From Muricea muricata (taxonomy: Eukaryota; Cnidaria; Anthozoa; Malacalcyonacea; Plexauridae), in NCBI GenBank assembly GCA_963855995.1, contig OY979717.1:63105743-63169742 (forward strand): DNA of 64,000 bases, given 5' to 3'. Position numbers and translations under genes: made by a program. This document shows, in pieces, positions 47,893-59,014 of the stretch. Position 1 is the first letter of the stretch, and each line of letters opens with the position of its first letter. The notes beneath the pieces are model-generated. The model was given only the letters and a program-made list of their open reading frames with translations. It was not told the DNA's origin and did no database searches.

Positions 47893-49374
47893 TATATATC
47901 ATTGGCTCAATTTGCCACTAAACAAGAAAAGTGACTGTGACATTCCTGTAATCATGAGTGTTGGCTTTGGACAGGTATATTGCACCCAAACATCTGAAAA
48001 CACTAGCAATATTGTTTACTAACTTTAAATGGCGTTTTCTCGAAAACCATACTTTGGTTAGCAGCTTAGTGTTACTTAAACCCTATCTTCTCGAAAAGTA
48101 TTCAAGCAATCTTGCTGATTTTTTCTGAGATTGTCCTTTGGATGTTTGTGCACAAATTATTGGATGCTTTTTACACTCTGATCAAAATTGAATGTTCTAC
48201 ACCAAAATTCGTATTGGACGTGAGTAAGTTCGTTACCTAATACTTGTTGTTATTGCAACAAAATAGAGAGTTAGACCAAATGCATCCATTATTTTGTTCA
48301 CAGGGATGTAATCTATTATTCAACTTAAATTCATCAAGTTTGAATGCTTACATTTTGACTAGATAGGTTTTAAACATAGAAATTTATAAGCTTCAGAATG
48401 ATATATGGCATGCTGCATATGGATAATAAGATAGAGCCAAGGTTGCATCATAGGTTTGCGAACAAAAAGTTCAGGCGGCAGGAGCAGAACGGTGGGTACT
48501 TGTTAAGAAATGTCTTCAGGAAAATCATATTATTTCAGTGCATTTCTTCAGCGTTCAGGCAAATTGTTACACGGCTGGGAAGTACATCACCAAAGAGGAT
48601 AAGTCATCCCAGGCCATTTGAACAACTGCGAATGACCGTGGCCGTCAAATGCACTTATGGCAATTGTAATCGGAGAATTAAACAAGGTGAGAAACGACAG
48701 TTTACAAAGCAAGCTAACCCTGACAATTTAGAGCAAGGTGATGAAGTCGGCAGACGAAGCAGAGTCGAAGAGACGCGGAAAAAAGCGAAAGCGATTGACT
48801 TTACAATCGGAAGTAATTTTGAGAAAACGTTTGCGATATCGAACGGAGCTTTAAGCTTATTCCAACCAGCAAAGGCAGGAAGAAAAACGGATTTGGCCGA
48901 GTTCATTGCCAACTTAGGTAAAAGGTTGTTAATGAAGTCATCGACAAGAATGCACATGCAACACTGGCCGCGATTGGCGGCATAACTGCAAATAATAACA
49001 TTGCAAATAATAACATTGCCGTCGAGGAATTTTGCTGGCTGCGTCAAAGAGCAGCTAATGAAAGGCCGTCGGAAGTTCCGGTAAAACATTTCTGCTCCAT
49101 CCGCTCAACAAGCTATTTAATGTCTTCACAATCCAGCATCTACAAGCTTCGCATGGGTAGGAGCTGAGAAAGAAGAGGTGGTTTTCTTAAACATTTTTTT
49201 GGTTGGTCGCCGCAGTAATCACGTGGCAATATTTACTCTAAGGTCAACTAATAAATTACAATTGTCTTATCTACATATTCTAACAGGACCGATCAAATAT
49301 TATATCTGACCCCATCAACAAACGCGTCGTGTCTGATATATAATGTTCTTCTCTGGGATTTCTGCCACCATATC
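47893..49374. other. intergenic DNA with one unclassified ORF
   Basis: A plus-strand frame at 48398-48985 contains a basic stretch (NRRIKQGEKRQF) and EETRKKAKAIDFTIGSNFEK but no recognised domain. Its antisense partner (48655-49089) is equally open. Not called as a gene. Confidence 0.3.
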
Positions 49375-50198
49375 ATTAACGGCAAAATCCCAGATATATA
49401 TTGTTCTGCCATAGGATCATTGCCCATTACAAGTAAATAACTGTCCTTGTGACGTCAAACAGAGTGTGAAAACGACAGCGCATAAACCGTACAGAATACG
49501 GTTCAGAATCCCTTTTTACACATGGTTCGGCACAAATAGCACCTTTCCCGTGCGCTATGGCCACGAGCAAATGCAATTGTTTGCCACCAGCAAGTTCTTT
49601 GTTACCTTTCGCGATCAATGACAAACCATCCCCTCTCTTTCGCCAAACACGATTTTTCGGCTCAAGTACGTCACTCATTAAATTACTTTTGAAAACGAAA
49701 GAGACGCCGTCCAAATAGAGAGCAAAATCTGACGTCCAATAGTCTTGGGTTTATTTTGCATATTTCGGACAAACGTACGGCATATCTTTAAATCTTTCTT
49801 TGCGAGAACCTCTTTCTTTCTACTTTGAAAGAAACCCTTTCCCCAGCTGTTTCAGGTATGTGGAAATATCTTACGTCACAATCGTCGATGAGATATCGCT
49901 ACGCTGCACCACTGCATCACTGTGAGATTGGAACTTCTTTCCGGAGTTGTATAATTGCTCTTTTTAGTTTTCGCTCAGATAGTTCCGTCAATGATTTAAT
50001 TTACGGCGACCTTGATCAGATTTCTTTCGCACTTTGTTTTTCTTGATTTTTACGATCAAAACGTTTAATGATTCTCTGGACGCTTGCTTTTCAAATCTTT
50101 GTTTTTAGCGCAATCTGCCGATATGACTCCTCAAATTTTTGACTAAGTAAAAGAACTAAAGCTCGCTGCTGTGGCGTTAGATCATAAATCTGAACCAT
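49375..50198 (-). pseudogene. Tc1/mariner-type transposase relic
   Basis: From the minus-strand ATG at 50198 the product begins with a helix-turn-helix (MVQIYDLTPQQRALVLLL, YRQIALKTKI). After several stops and shifts it reads into ALYLDGVSFVFKSNLMSDV, RVWRKRGDGLSLIAKG and LHLLVAIAHGKG (49714-49427). The LDG aspartate is where the first catalytic Asp of DDE/D Tc1/mariner enzymes lies. A following MGNDP stands where DNDP is usual, suggesting loss of the second Asp. At least three in-frame stops make it inactive. Confidence 0.75.
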
Positions 50199-51917
50199 TT
50201 TATGCTGATTGAATTGGATGTTTTGTTAAGCAACATAGTTAAATTATGAATCTATTAATAGCACGATTACCACAGAACACGTGCTGAAAAGTACATGAAG
50301 ATATCTTGTTTAGCTTTAAAGTGGTATACGTTTAAAATTTAGAGGAAAGCGTAAAATGCTCAGACAATCAGTGAGAAAATTATTGGACCGGTTGCTCAAA
50401 ACAACTTCGCCCTTTCGGATTCTTTTGCCCTTCTTTCAATGTCATTTTTCCACCAAGCAATTTAAATGTTAACGGCTAATGTTTTGTATTATGCCTGCTA
50501 ACAATTTTCCTTCCTGATATATCAGCTTTGAAATAGGGGAGGGGGATTACAGGTGAATTTCGCACAATTGTATTCAAAAAATATTATTATTGTCTGGTGG
50601 CTTATGGTAAAAATCGTTACTGGCGGTGACAGACTTGGGCACCCCTTCTACAATTGATTAACTATGCATCCCAATGAATTTAAGAAGGGGTGCCTAAAAT
50701 TTTTAAGTCAGGGACGTGTTACCTCAATGAGATAGCACGTTAACGGTTGGCAATTTTTTTCTGTCAGTCAATAATATTTAATTTGAAAACATCAAACAGA
50801 AAGTTTTATATGCCCTATAGGCCCAAAAAACCAAACACATTATTATTAAATACAATAATTAAGTGTGACATGAACAAACGTTCGCAACCTATTTCAAAAA
50901 AGTACTTTTTTCACCCCCCCCCCCCCCCGAGAGGGATAAATTTTTGAACTTCTTCATTACACCCCCAAAAACATTTCAATTGTCATGAGGAGTCGGGGGG
51001 AAAGAGAATACTGACTTTGTCAGCTTAATTTGTCACGATCTTGCCAATTTTTGACGCTAAGCGACCGGACTATTAGGATATAAGTGTCTCAAATTTCAAA
51101 GTCACTGATTGTAGGAAGGGCATGACTTTGCTTGTTTTTTAAAGAAATATAAACTGGAATTGCTGTCAGTTGTTGCTGTGTCTGGAAGGTAGTATCGTGA
51201 AAATATCCCCGAGTATTAGGTCAACGCGTTGTTTTCGTATATTTTAGATTACAACTTTAAATCAGTTTGAATATTGGCTGGAAGAAAATTTTTTGGGGTG
51301 ATAAAATGTTCTTAGACGTCATACTTTTATGGTATTATATTGCCTACGTTTGTATTCTATACATCGATATGTGTCTAAAGTACAGCGACTGACCATTTAC
51401 TGTCCACCCAGGAAGAAATGAGAGATTTACTTGGGCCATGTCTGGACAACATGACAGCTTGAAAATATATTTGGGTGTGGTCATTTTTGGGAATTTGTCC
51501 CGTAATGGCAATTATCTGTCCTAAATGAAATGCAAACAGACTCATATACACTTCCTAGACTAATGCGGGATTAATGTTAAGACAACAATACTTTTTATAA
51601 ATTTCCAACCTAGTTTTTCAAACAAACTTCTAATCTGTCCAGCACGCACTTTAAGTTTCTCGTAATTTGAAATGAACAAGTGACACCTCATGAAAATGAC
51701 AAAAGATCAGGCCAAAAATTAAACTCAAAATGAAGGCATAGAAGTTGGTTTTGTCCGAGTTAGGTTATACAGCACGATATTTGAATCTCGTTTTTTGTAC
51801 ACTTGGTATTTGGACTTAAAGGTTTTTACTTTTTTCGGACCGTTTTTGTAGATGAGTAGATTACTAAATATAAACTTATCCCATATAATACATATGATGA
51901 CAACAATAAATACATAC
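50199..51917. other. intergenic or intronic DNA with small hairpins
   Basis: No coding feature supported. A hairpin at 50638-50697 pairs GGGCACCCCTTCT with AGAAGGGGTGCC. GTGTCTCAAATTT...GTCACTGATTGT at 51082-51111 is a near copy of 45079-45108. Confidence 0.4.
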
Positions 51918-52040
51918 CATAACAATATACACCATTTCCATTAAAACCATTTCTACAATCACAATAAAATAATCCGATGGTATTTATACAATCGGCATTC
52001 ACATGGCAATCGTGCAAATTCTTATCACATTCGTCAACAT
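51918..52040 (-). CDS. calcium-binding EGF-like domain exon
   Basis: A 123-base exon with acceptor GGTTTCAG and donor GTATGT encodes DVDECDKNLHDCHVNADC... ending NGNGVYCY. It has all six EGF cysteines and the DVDEC plus N...Y/F pattern of calcium-binding EGF domains. One whole domain in a phase-1 exon is the usual architecture of shuffled extracellular proteins. It is probably one extracellular repeat of a larger minus-strand gene, possibly that ending in the receptor exon at 43705-44192. Neighbouring exons were not identified in this window. Confidence 0.75.
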
Positions 52041-52347
52041 CTGAAACCAAACAAGAAATATTGTATTTTTATCCATTTTTATACGTTGTTAACTTTCACA
52101 TTTTGAGAAATACTCTACCATTATGTTTCAATTAAAGTTTTTAAACTTGCAATTCAATCGGGATCTCAAAAAGCCACTGGCGGAATATGTATGCCAGTAT
52201 ATAAAATTTTTAGCTTAGCATGAGAGTGCGACATTTTCTGGAAGCATACGTTGCATTTTCCGGCTTCCAGGAAAACGTCCAAGAAACTTGTCTTACGCAA
52301 GCAGTTTACCGTCTTTGCATTCTTAGTATTATACTAGAAATGCATGC

Positions 52348-53754
52348 ATGGTACTCATACTGACACTCAACATGGCGGACAGTTCTAATTTTGTGAGCTC
52401 TACAAAATTCCTTCAAAATATCCCGAAAATATGGAATGCTAAAGAAATTTGTAACCATATAGCTTCTTCCAACTTAAGTTATGAAAATAAACGAATTAAA
52501 TGGATTGGAACTCTCGATATATTGCAGAAATTTGTCAAATACGATCTTAAATTGGATGGCAAATGGTCTTCGCCAGGCGGTTCTTCGAAGAAGTTTACGT
52601 GCTATAATCTGGATATATCGATGACTTGGTATCCCAAGAAATTAAATACACTCGTATTTCACGGTGAGGAAAGCTCGGGTTTGGTTGACGCGTTAAAAGA
52701 TGTGTGTGCAGAGGCAATTTCTAAAAATGACGGTTTAACAAACAATGTATGTGTGCCGGCCAAACATTGTTCGATTGCAACTACAAACTCAGCTGTTGAT
52801 AAACCTAAACAGTCATCCAATCACTGTATTAAGGACTCTGGGTTGACCGATAATCACCAAAATGTCAGTACAGAGCATGATTTCAAACTTGGCTGTCAGT
52901 GTAGAATTTTAACTGCCGAATTGGAGGGAGTTAAGCTCGATATAGCAATCATGTGCAGAGACATAGAAACTAAGTTTCTTGCTGCTTCCAACTCACGGGT
53001 TAGTGATAGTGAACAAATAAGTGAACTTAAACAAGAGCTTCTTAAGGAAAAGGAGAAAAGTAGTCAGTTGGAGGCTGATATATCTATTTTAGTTCAAGGA
53101 AGGAACAGAGAGATAAACGAATTAAAAAATATTATTACCTGTCTCGAAAACAAACTTAAATCAAGTGATGCGATAAATGAATCCCTAAGACAATCGTTAA
53201 AGCAAATTGATTCAGAAAAATTCAATGGTGTACTGAGTGCTGAACAAAGCTTGTCAAACCAACCTGAACAAATTATTACTTATAATTGCACCATTTGTTT
53301 ACCAGGTAAACCTACTATTCCGGAAACAGTCAGCGTCGAAAGCCCCCTTGATAATTCATGTTTAATTGTCCAACAAGCAAGTGGTAATAGACCCAGCAAT
53401 AAACTCGACAAGTCATTGTCGCTGAAATCGCTTGGAAACTTGGCTCTTATCAAAATGTCCAAGCCATTTAATACTCAGAAGAAGGAAATCTTCCTTGAAA
53501 ATCCATCAAATATATTGGATGAAAGTGCAACTGGTACTGAGTCGGTTACTCAGCATGTGTGCATTGGTCAAATACCAGCTGACATCTCTGAATATGTTGT
53601 CTTGGACGGCGGTGAATGCATGTCTGAGTGCAACAACACAAATAGCTGTCCTTTTCGGCAGAGCTTTCCAAAACGTCCCCCGCCCTCGCCTCATGTTCGA
53701 AGAGCGGAATGGTTGGCGCATTTGAATCTTGTTCGCCGGCTGACGACAAAGTAA
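52348..53754 (+). CDS. LINE ORF1 protein
   Basis: A 468-codon frame; the second methionine (MADSSNF, 52372) may be the true start. The N-terminal third is globular (WIGTLDILQKFVKYDLKLDG...). Residues about 195-295 are heptad-rich and likely coiled coil (LKQELLKEKEKSSQLEADIS). The C-terminal part is polar with Cys residues. Its placement just before, and 46-base overlap with, ORF2 identifies it as ORF1, which in such retroposons binds RNA. No standard RRM or gag-knuckle is evident. Confidence 0.75.
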   Translation: MVLILTLNMADSSNFVSSTKFLQNIPKIWNAKEICNHIASSNLSYENKRIKWIGTLDILQKFVKYDLKLDGKWSSPGGSSKKFTCYNLDISMTWYPKKLNTLVFHGEESSGLVDALKDVCAEAISKNDGLTNNVCVPAKHCSIATTNSAVDKPKQSSNHCIKDSGLTDNHQNVSTEHDFKLGCQCRILTAELEGVKLDIAIMCRDIETKFLAASNSRVSDSEQISELKQELLKEKEKSSQLEADISILVQGRNREINELKNIITCLENKLKSSDAINESLRQSLKQIDSEKFNGVLSAEQSLSNQPEQIITYNCTICLPGKPTIPETVSVESPLDNSCLIVQQASGNRPSNKLDKSLSLKSLGNLALIKMSKPFNTQKKEIFLENPSNILDESATGTESVTQHVCIGQIPADISEYVVLDGGECMSECNNTNSCPFRQSFPKRPPPSPHVRRAEWLAHLNLVRRLTTK

Positions 53755-54959
53755 AGTTCAGTTCTACTTCTCCTCTCCCAACCGATACTTATACCTCCCA
53801 TATCCACCCTAATAATTCCCTACTAACATCAAATTTCCATTTCCATTATGTCCCTAAATTCCTTTTGTCTAATGTAATGTCACTTGTTCCTAAAATAGAC
53901 GAAGTACAAGAAGTTGTTAGAAGTGGAAATTATCAATTTATTAGTTTAGTAGAGACCTGGTTACAAAATCACATACATGACCACGTGATTGATATTGAAG
54001 GATATAACTTAGTACGCAGAGACAGAATCAACGGCCAACATGGAGGCGTTTGTATGTATATTAAAGATTCAATTCGATTCGAACTATTAGAAACTATAAG
54101 TAACGAACAATTTGAGGTTTTATGGATCAATCTTAATCTCCCCAGATTACCAAGAGGATATAATAACTTAGTAATAGGAACAGTTTACCACCCTCCAAGT
54201 GCGGATAACTTGGCAATGTTAAACTATTTAATGAATTGCCTTTCGACGCTTGAATCCCTTTTTTCCAACTGTGCATTTATTATCTTGGGCGACTTTAACC
54301 GATTAAATATTTCACAACTAAAATCAAATTATGGTCTACGACAACTCGTTAACTTTCCTACAAGAGGAAGAAATACTCTTGATCTTGTCTTGACTAACCT
54401 CCATGAATATTATGACCAACCGACTAAATACGCTCCATTTGGCTTCTCAGATCATATGTCTGTAGAATTAAAGCCGAAAAACCGAATCCAATTCCAAAGT
54501 GCTCAAAGAATAAAGATCAAAAAAAAGGACCTTCGGCCAAGTTCTCGCCTGATTTTTCGAAAATATTTAGAGCTGTTGGACATTCCTAATATGTTTAATA
54601 ACGTTCTTACTTGCACTGAAAAAAATGTTCTATTGGAAACTATACTAACAGTCGGCTTGGACTACATTCTTCCACTACGCTCAGTTAAAACTTGGAGCAA
54701 TGAACCTCCTTGGATGACTCCAGAATTATCATCATTAATTAAGAAGCGCCAATTTGCTCTTAAACAAGGAAATATTGTTCAATTCAAATACCTTAGAAAC
54801 AGAGTTAATCGTAAAAGGAAATCGTGTCGTGCAAAGTATACGCGAAAAGTGTACAGCATCTCAAACAGTGTAAACCATCAGCTTGGTGGGATGAAGTTAA
54901 GAAACTTAGCGGAAGTAAATCTGTTTATAAAAATAACGAAGAAATTCTTAGAGCCTTAA
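53709..54959 (+). CDS. LINE ORF2, AP-like endonuclease part
   Basis: An apurinic-endonuclease-like domain: LSNVMSLVPKIDEVQEVV, the VETWL glutamate region, RDRINGQHGGVCMYIKD, GTVYHPPS, the ILGDFN aspartate/asparagine motif and the C-terminal SDHMSVEL histidine motif. The frame ends after the reverse transcriptase frame begins, because of a one-base shift near 54830-54850. In a functional copy it nicks target DNA for priming. It overlaps ORF1 by 46 bases in another frame. Confidence 0.85.
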   Translation: MVGAFESCSPADDKVKFSSTSPLPTDTYTSHIHPNNSLLTSNFHFHYVPKFLLSNVMSLVPKIDEVQEVVRSGNYQFISLVETWLQNHIHDHVIDIEGYNLVRRDRINGQHGGVCMYIKDSIRFELLETISNEQFEVLWINLNLPRLPRGYNNLVIGTVYHPPSADNLAMLNYLMNCLSTLESLFSNCAFIILGDFNRLNISQLKSNYGLRQLVNFPTRGRNTLDLVLTNLHEYYDQPTKYAPFGFSDHMSVELKPKNRIQFQSAQRIKIKKKDLRPSSRLIFRKYLELLDIPNMFNNVLTCTEKNVLLETILTVGLDYILPLRSVKTWSNEPPWMTPELSSLIKKRQFALKQGNIVQFKYLRNRVNRKRKSCRAKYTRKVYSISNSVNHQLGGMKLRNLAEVNLFIKITKKFLEP

Positions 54960-56569
54960 GACCTGATAACTACTTTTCGAAAACCGTTAAAGTCGAAATT
55001 GCGAACGAAATAAACAATTCCTTCCTGTCCCCAATGAGAACCTTCACCCCCCTTACTCCAGATCATTACCAAGATATGGTACCTATCAATCTTAACAATC
55101 TTATTCTTACCGTTAGCAATGAAGACGTGTTTAAAAAACTTTCTACGCTTAACTCAAGAAAGGCCAATGGTCCCGACGGAATTCCACTGTGGGTACTAAA
55201 AGAAAATGCTGATTTGCTAGCGTTTCCAGTTACAGAGATCCTAAATTGCTCGTATCGAGAATGCCGTCTTCCACATTCATGGAAAAAGGCAGATATCATC
55301 GCTATCCCTAAAACTAAATCCATGACTGATATTAATGACCATCTACGCCCGATTTCGTTAACACCCATTTTATCAAAACTAGCCGAAGAATTCGTGGTCG
55401 AACATTACATTAGACCTGCAGTTTTGGAAAAACTTGACGAAAGGCAATTTGGATCAATCCCAAAATCAAGTACAACACACGCTTTAATTAGCATGCTGCA
55501 TTCCTGGAATAAAAGTACGGATGGTAACGGTGCCACTGTCAGGGTTATGCTATTTGATTTTCGTAAAGCTTTTGACTTGATCGACCACCATATTCTTTTG
55601 GAAAAACTGAAGAAATACGATATTCCTAAATCCATTCTGCATTGGACCATGGATTTCCTTACCGATCGCTGTCAAAGAGTAAAATTAAGCAACGATTGCT
55701 TTTCTGAATGGAAAAATGTTCCTGCCGGTGTTCCACAAGGCACCAAATTAGGTCCTTGGCTTTTTCTAGTCATGATAAATGACCTGGACGTTGCAGAAAA
55801 CAAGCACCTTTGGAAATACGTAGATGACACAACTATGTCAGAAGTTATTAATAAAGATCAACCAAATAGTGCAATGCAATCTTATGTTGATACAGTTTCT
55901 TTAAAATCTGCAAACAATGGTATGCAGTTGAAAGAGTCCAAATGTAAAGAGCTTCGCATTAATTTCTCAACTGGAGAGTCTAGTTTCGATCCTATAATTA
56001 TAAATAACAAAGATATCGAGGTGGTTCACAGTGTAAAACTGCTTGGATTAACCATTACCGATAATCTTAAGTGGAACAATCACATCGAATCCGTATGTAA
56101 GAAGATCTCAACTCGTCTCTACTTTTTGAGACAATTGAAACGTGCAAAGTTACCACCCAAGGACCTGCTTTTGTTCTATGTTACATGCATCCGTCCTGTT
56201 GCTGAGTACGCATGTGAAGTGTTCCATGACTCTCTTCCTAAATACCTGTCCGATGATCTAGAAAGAATGCAACGGCGAGCTTGTAAAATCATCCTTCCTG
56301 AGCATGGTTATAAAGACTCGCTCAATGTCCTAAATATTCCACAATTGACCGATCGTAGACAAAATCTGACTGCAAAACTTTTCGAAAAAATAGTCAACGA
56401 TACAAATGACAAATTACATTGCTTATTGCCACCTTCAAACGCCTCAGAAGTTTTCCTCAGAGGAAGACGAAAATTCCAACTTCCCCATTGGAGAACGATT
56501 AGATTTAGAAATGATTTTATAAATGCTAACTCTAGAATATATAAATGTATAGATGGGAAATTGAGTTAG
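54824..56569 (+). CDS. LINE ORF2, reverse transcriptase part
   Basis: Reverse transcriptase blocks in order: STLNSRKANGPDGIP, LRPISLTPILSKLAEE, MLFDFRKAFDLIDHH, AGVPQGTKLGPWLFLVMIND, the catalytic KYVDDTTMSE box, LLGLTITDNLKWNNHI, and the C-terminal RMQRRACKIILP region. The real ORF2 would start in the endonuclease frame; this frame's own ATG is unlikely to be used. Apart from the upstream shift the domain is uninterrupted over 580 codons. Confidence 0.88.
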   Translation: MSCKVYAKSVQHLKQCKPSAWWDEVKKLSGSKSVYKNNEEILRALRPDNYFSKTVKVEIANEINNSFLSPMRTFTPLTPDHYQDMVPINLNNLILTVSNEDVFKKLSTLNSRKANGPDGIPLWVLKENADLLAFPVTEILNCSYRECRLPHSWKKADIIAIPKTKSMTDINDHLRPISLTPILSKLAEEFVVEHYIRPAVLEKLDERQFGSIPKSSTTHALISMLHSWNKSTDGNGATVRVMLFDFRKAFDLIDHHILLEKLKKYDIPKSILHWTMDFLTDRCQRVKLSNDCFSEWKNVPAGVPQGTKLGPWLFLVMINDLDVAENKHLWKYVDDTTMSEVINKDQPNSAMQSYVDTVSLKSANNGMQLKESKCKELRINFSTGESSFDPIIINNKDIEVVHSVKLLGLTITDNLKWNNHIESVCKKISTRLYFLRQLKRAKLPPKDLLLFYVTCIRPVAEYACEVFHDSLPKYLSDDLERMQRRACKIILPEHGYKDSLNVLNIPQLTDRRQNLTAKLFEKIVNDTNDKLHCLLPPSNASEVFLRGRRKFQLPHWRTIRFRNDFINANSRIYKCIDGKLS

Positions 56570-56754
56570 ACTATTCTCAATTGTACATAGCCATATATTT
56601 TACATGAAATTTAACTTAGCTATAAGATATAAACTTGTAGACGTATATTTATTTAATAATTCTTACCTTATATATATATTATACCTTTTTGTAATGCTTA
56701 ACGTTTTTCAGCTGGAGTATGTTACAAAGGCTGCAAGTTTTAAGTTAATAAACC

Positions 56755-56784
56755 ATCTATCTATCTATCTATCTATCTATCTAA
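56755..56784. repeat. (ATCT)n microsatellite at the LINE 3' end
   Basis: About seven ATCT units directly after AATAAACC, marking the retroposon's 3' terminus. Confidence 0.85.
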
Positions 56785-58553
56785 CCCCTCGCCTTAATAT
56801 ATCAAAGATGCAACTATATTTTCGGAACATGAAGTATTCTCAGGATTGTTGTCATATCAATACGCCGACACGGCAGTTTTTAATAATGCGTTCTATATCT
56901 TTTAAATAACTGTGAAAATAATGAAAGAAATTCCAGTTTTAATAACAAAATACTTAATACCAAATACTTAATACCAAATAATTTAACATTCCCGTAAGGA
57001 TAACATAACATCCCAGGGGACGGTTGAAGCGATGTCATAATAATTCAAGCAATTTAGTAAAAATAGTACCAACATCTTCCCACCTTCAAAGCAAGAATAA
57101 AAGAAGAAATTGTCTTCCTAATGTGCTATTGTTTAACGCAAAATCGATATGTTCTAAAATTTCCGAAGTTGAAATTGCATCAGCATGCATAAATCTGATA
57201 TTGTGTTTGTGACAGAGACGTGGTTAAACCACAATATTCCAAATGAATCAGCTCAAATACCGAACTTTAACTTGCTGAGAAGTGATAGAGCATCGGGCAG
57301 AGGAGGTGGAGTTGCATGGTATATACATGAGAACATTCCTGTAAAGGTTCGAAACGATTTGAACGATGAAAACTTCGAATGATTATGGGTTGTCCTGCGA
57401 CCGATATGGCTTCCTCGTGCAATATCACGAATCGCGGTCGCGTGTGCATATATTCCTCCATCAATTAGTCACGATGATCTGAACAGTTTTTATGAATATT
57501 TTTTTTATTGTTGCGATATTCTTAAATCTGAAAGCCCAGATACCAGTATTATCGCTGCTGGTGATTTTAACCCGTTAGTAACGGTTTTAATCCAAGAGTT
57601 ATAAACACTCAGTGCAACTTGAAGCAAGTAGTTAAACATCCTACTCAAAATTCAATAATCCTTGATCTTATCATGTCGGATATACATAAATTTTACCAAG
57701 AACCACTTGTACTGGCTCCAATTGGTGGCTCAGACCATTGTACGATCGTATGGTCATCAAAAGTACAGTTACAACCTCAGAAAGTGTCAAAACGCATTAA
57801 TGTAAGACCACTTAAATCCTCATCATTATTGGCCTTTGAACAATTCATCAAAGAACATAACTTGTCAGGTGTTTTGAGTTCTACAAATGTAAATGATAAA
57901 GTAAATTCCTTCTGGGAGGAAGTATCTAACGTGGTGGATTTTTTCTTCCCGCTAAAATCTATCAAAGTCCACGAAGATGATAAACCTTATATTAATGGAA
58001 GGATAAAACATCTTATCCGGAAACGTGATAAAGCTTACCAGTCTGGAAGAGTTGAACATTATAAGGCTCTACGTAATTTAATTGTCTCTTAAATTAGGAA
58101 ATCGAAACACAAATTTCATAACGAGAATAATATAGGTCTTCGTAATGAAAATGCAAGGGAGTGGTGGAAAAGTGTAAAGAAAATTGTTGCCATAATTTCA
58201 CTCTTGGAAATGTTGTGTCGGAAAACATGAGCAATGAACAAACAGCTGACTATACAGCAGTTTGACTAAAGACTACCTTAGAATTAACAGTGAATGGTTA
58301 TTGTTTGGGAGTGCTGAACATTTGCCTAAAATTGCTGTTCAAAGTGTCGCAATGAAGCTCTTTTATATTGATGTGAACAAAGAACCTGGACCCTTTGACC
58401 CTAATTTAAAAGTTGTTTAAGATGTTCCCTGAATATTTTGCCATACCACTTACTGATATATACAATCAATCATTTAATCACAAGATTTTCGCGGAAGTAA
58501 GCTGGGACCCATAGCTTTTATAATAAAAATTAACGATCTTCCCTCAGCTACAA

Positions 58554-58952
58554 ATAGACCTTTCCGATAATTACGTCACAGCTAACACAGCTTTCAACTT
58601 AGGACCGCCTTAAATGTAGTGGATTTTATAAGTTTGTTTCTCACAGGCTATGGTCATAGGCCCAGAACATCCTTCGTCAACACATGCATAAAAAACAATT
58701 TAGGATTTTGACTATTAAACATGGAAATAAGCTTAAACACGAAAACAAGGCTGAGGGTCATGGCCCCTCAGCCTCGGTTTCGTGTTTAAGCTTATTTGTA
58801 CATTTATTGGTCAAAGTCCAAAATTCTTTTTATGTGTTGACGAAGGATGTTCTGTGCCTCTGACCATAGCCTGTGCTTTAAATCCACTCTATTTAAGGTG
58901 GTCCTAAGTTGAAAGCAGTGTTAGCTTTGACTTAATTACCGGAAAGGTCTAT
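58554..58952. mobile_element. 400-bp palindromic foldback MITE
   Basis: The whole insert is two inverted arms: ATAGACCTTTCCG, GCTAACAC, CTATGGTC, CATCCTTCGTCAACACAT and GCTTAAACACGAAA, each with its complement. The centre lies near GAGGGTCATGGCCCCTC. It sits inside the decayed LINE. Confidence 0.8.
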
Positions 58953-59014
58953 TGGGACCCAAATGATGAACAGAATTTAAGTAATGGTTGTGACGGGGAG
59001 ACTGTATACTGTTT

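Larger units (their letters stand above)
52348..56784 (+). mobile_element. nearly full-length CR1/L2-type LINE with (ATCT)n tail
   Basis: Comprises ORF1 (52348-53754), an ORF2 endonuclease frame (53709-54959) and a reverse transcriptase frame (54824-56569), a short 3' UTR, and a microsatellite tail (ATCT, about seven copies, 56755-56784). It has no long terminal repeats. ORF2 is split by a single shift near 54830-54850. This is the youngest-looking retroposon in the window. Confidence 0.88.

Noticed and set aside
48655-49089. Two antiparallel ORFs of 144 and 195 codons
   Set aside because: Both strands open over the same stretch with no recognised domain; could be part of an unknown element but not supportable as a gene.
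54824-54959. Independent start of a separate reverse transcriptase gene
   Set aside because: The overlap with the endonuclease frame is explained by a one-base shift within a single ORF2.
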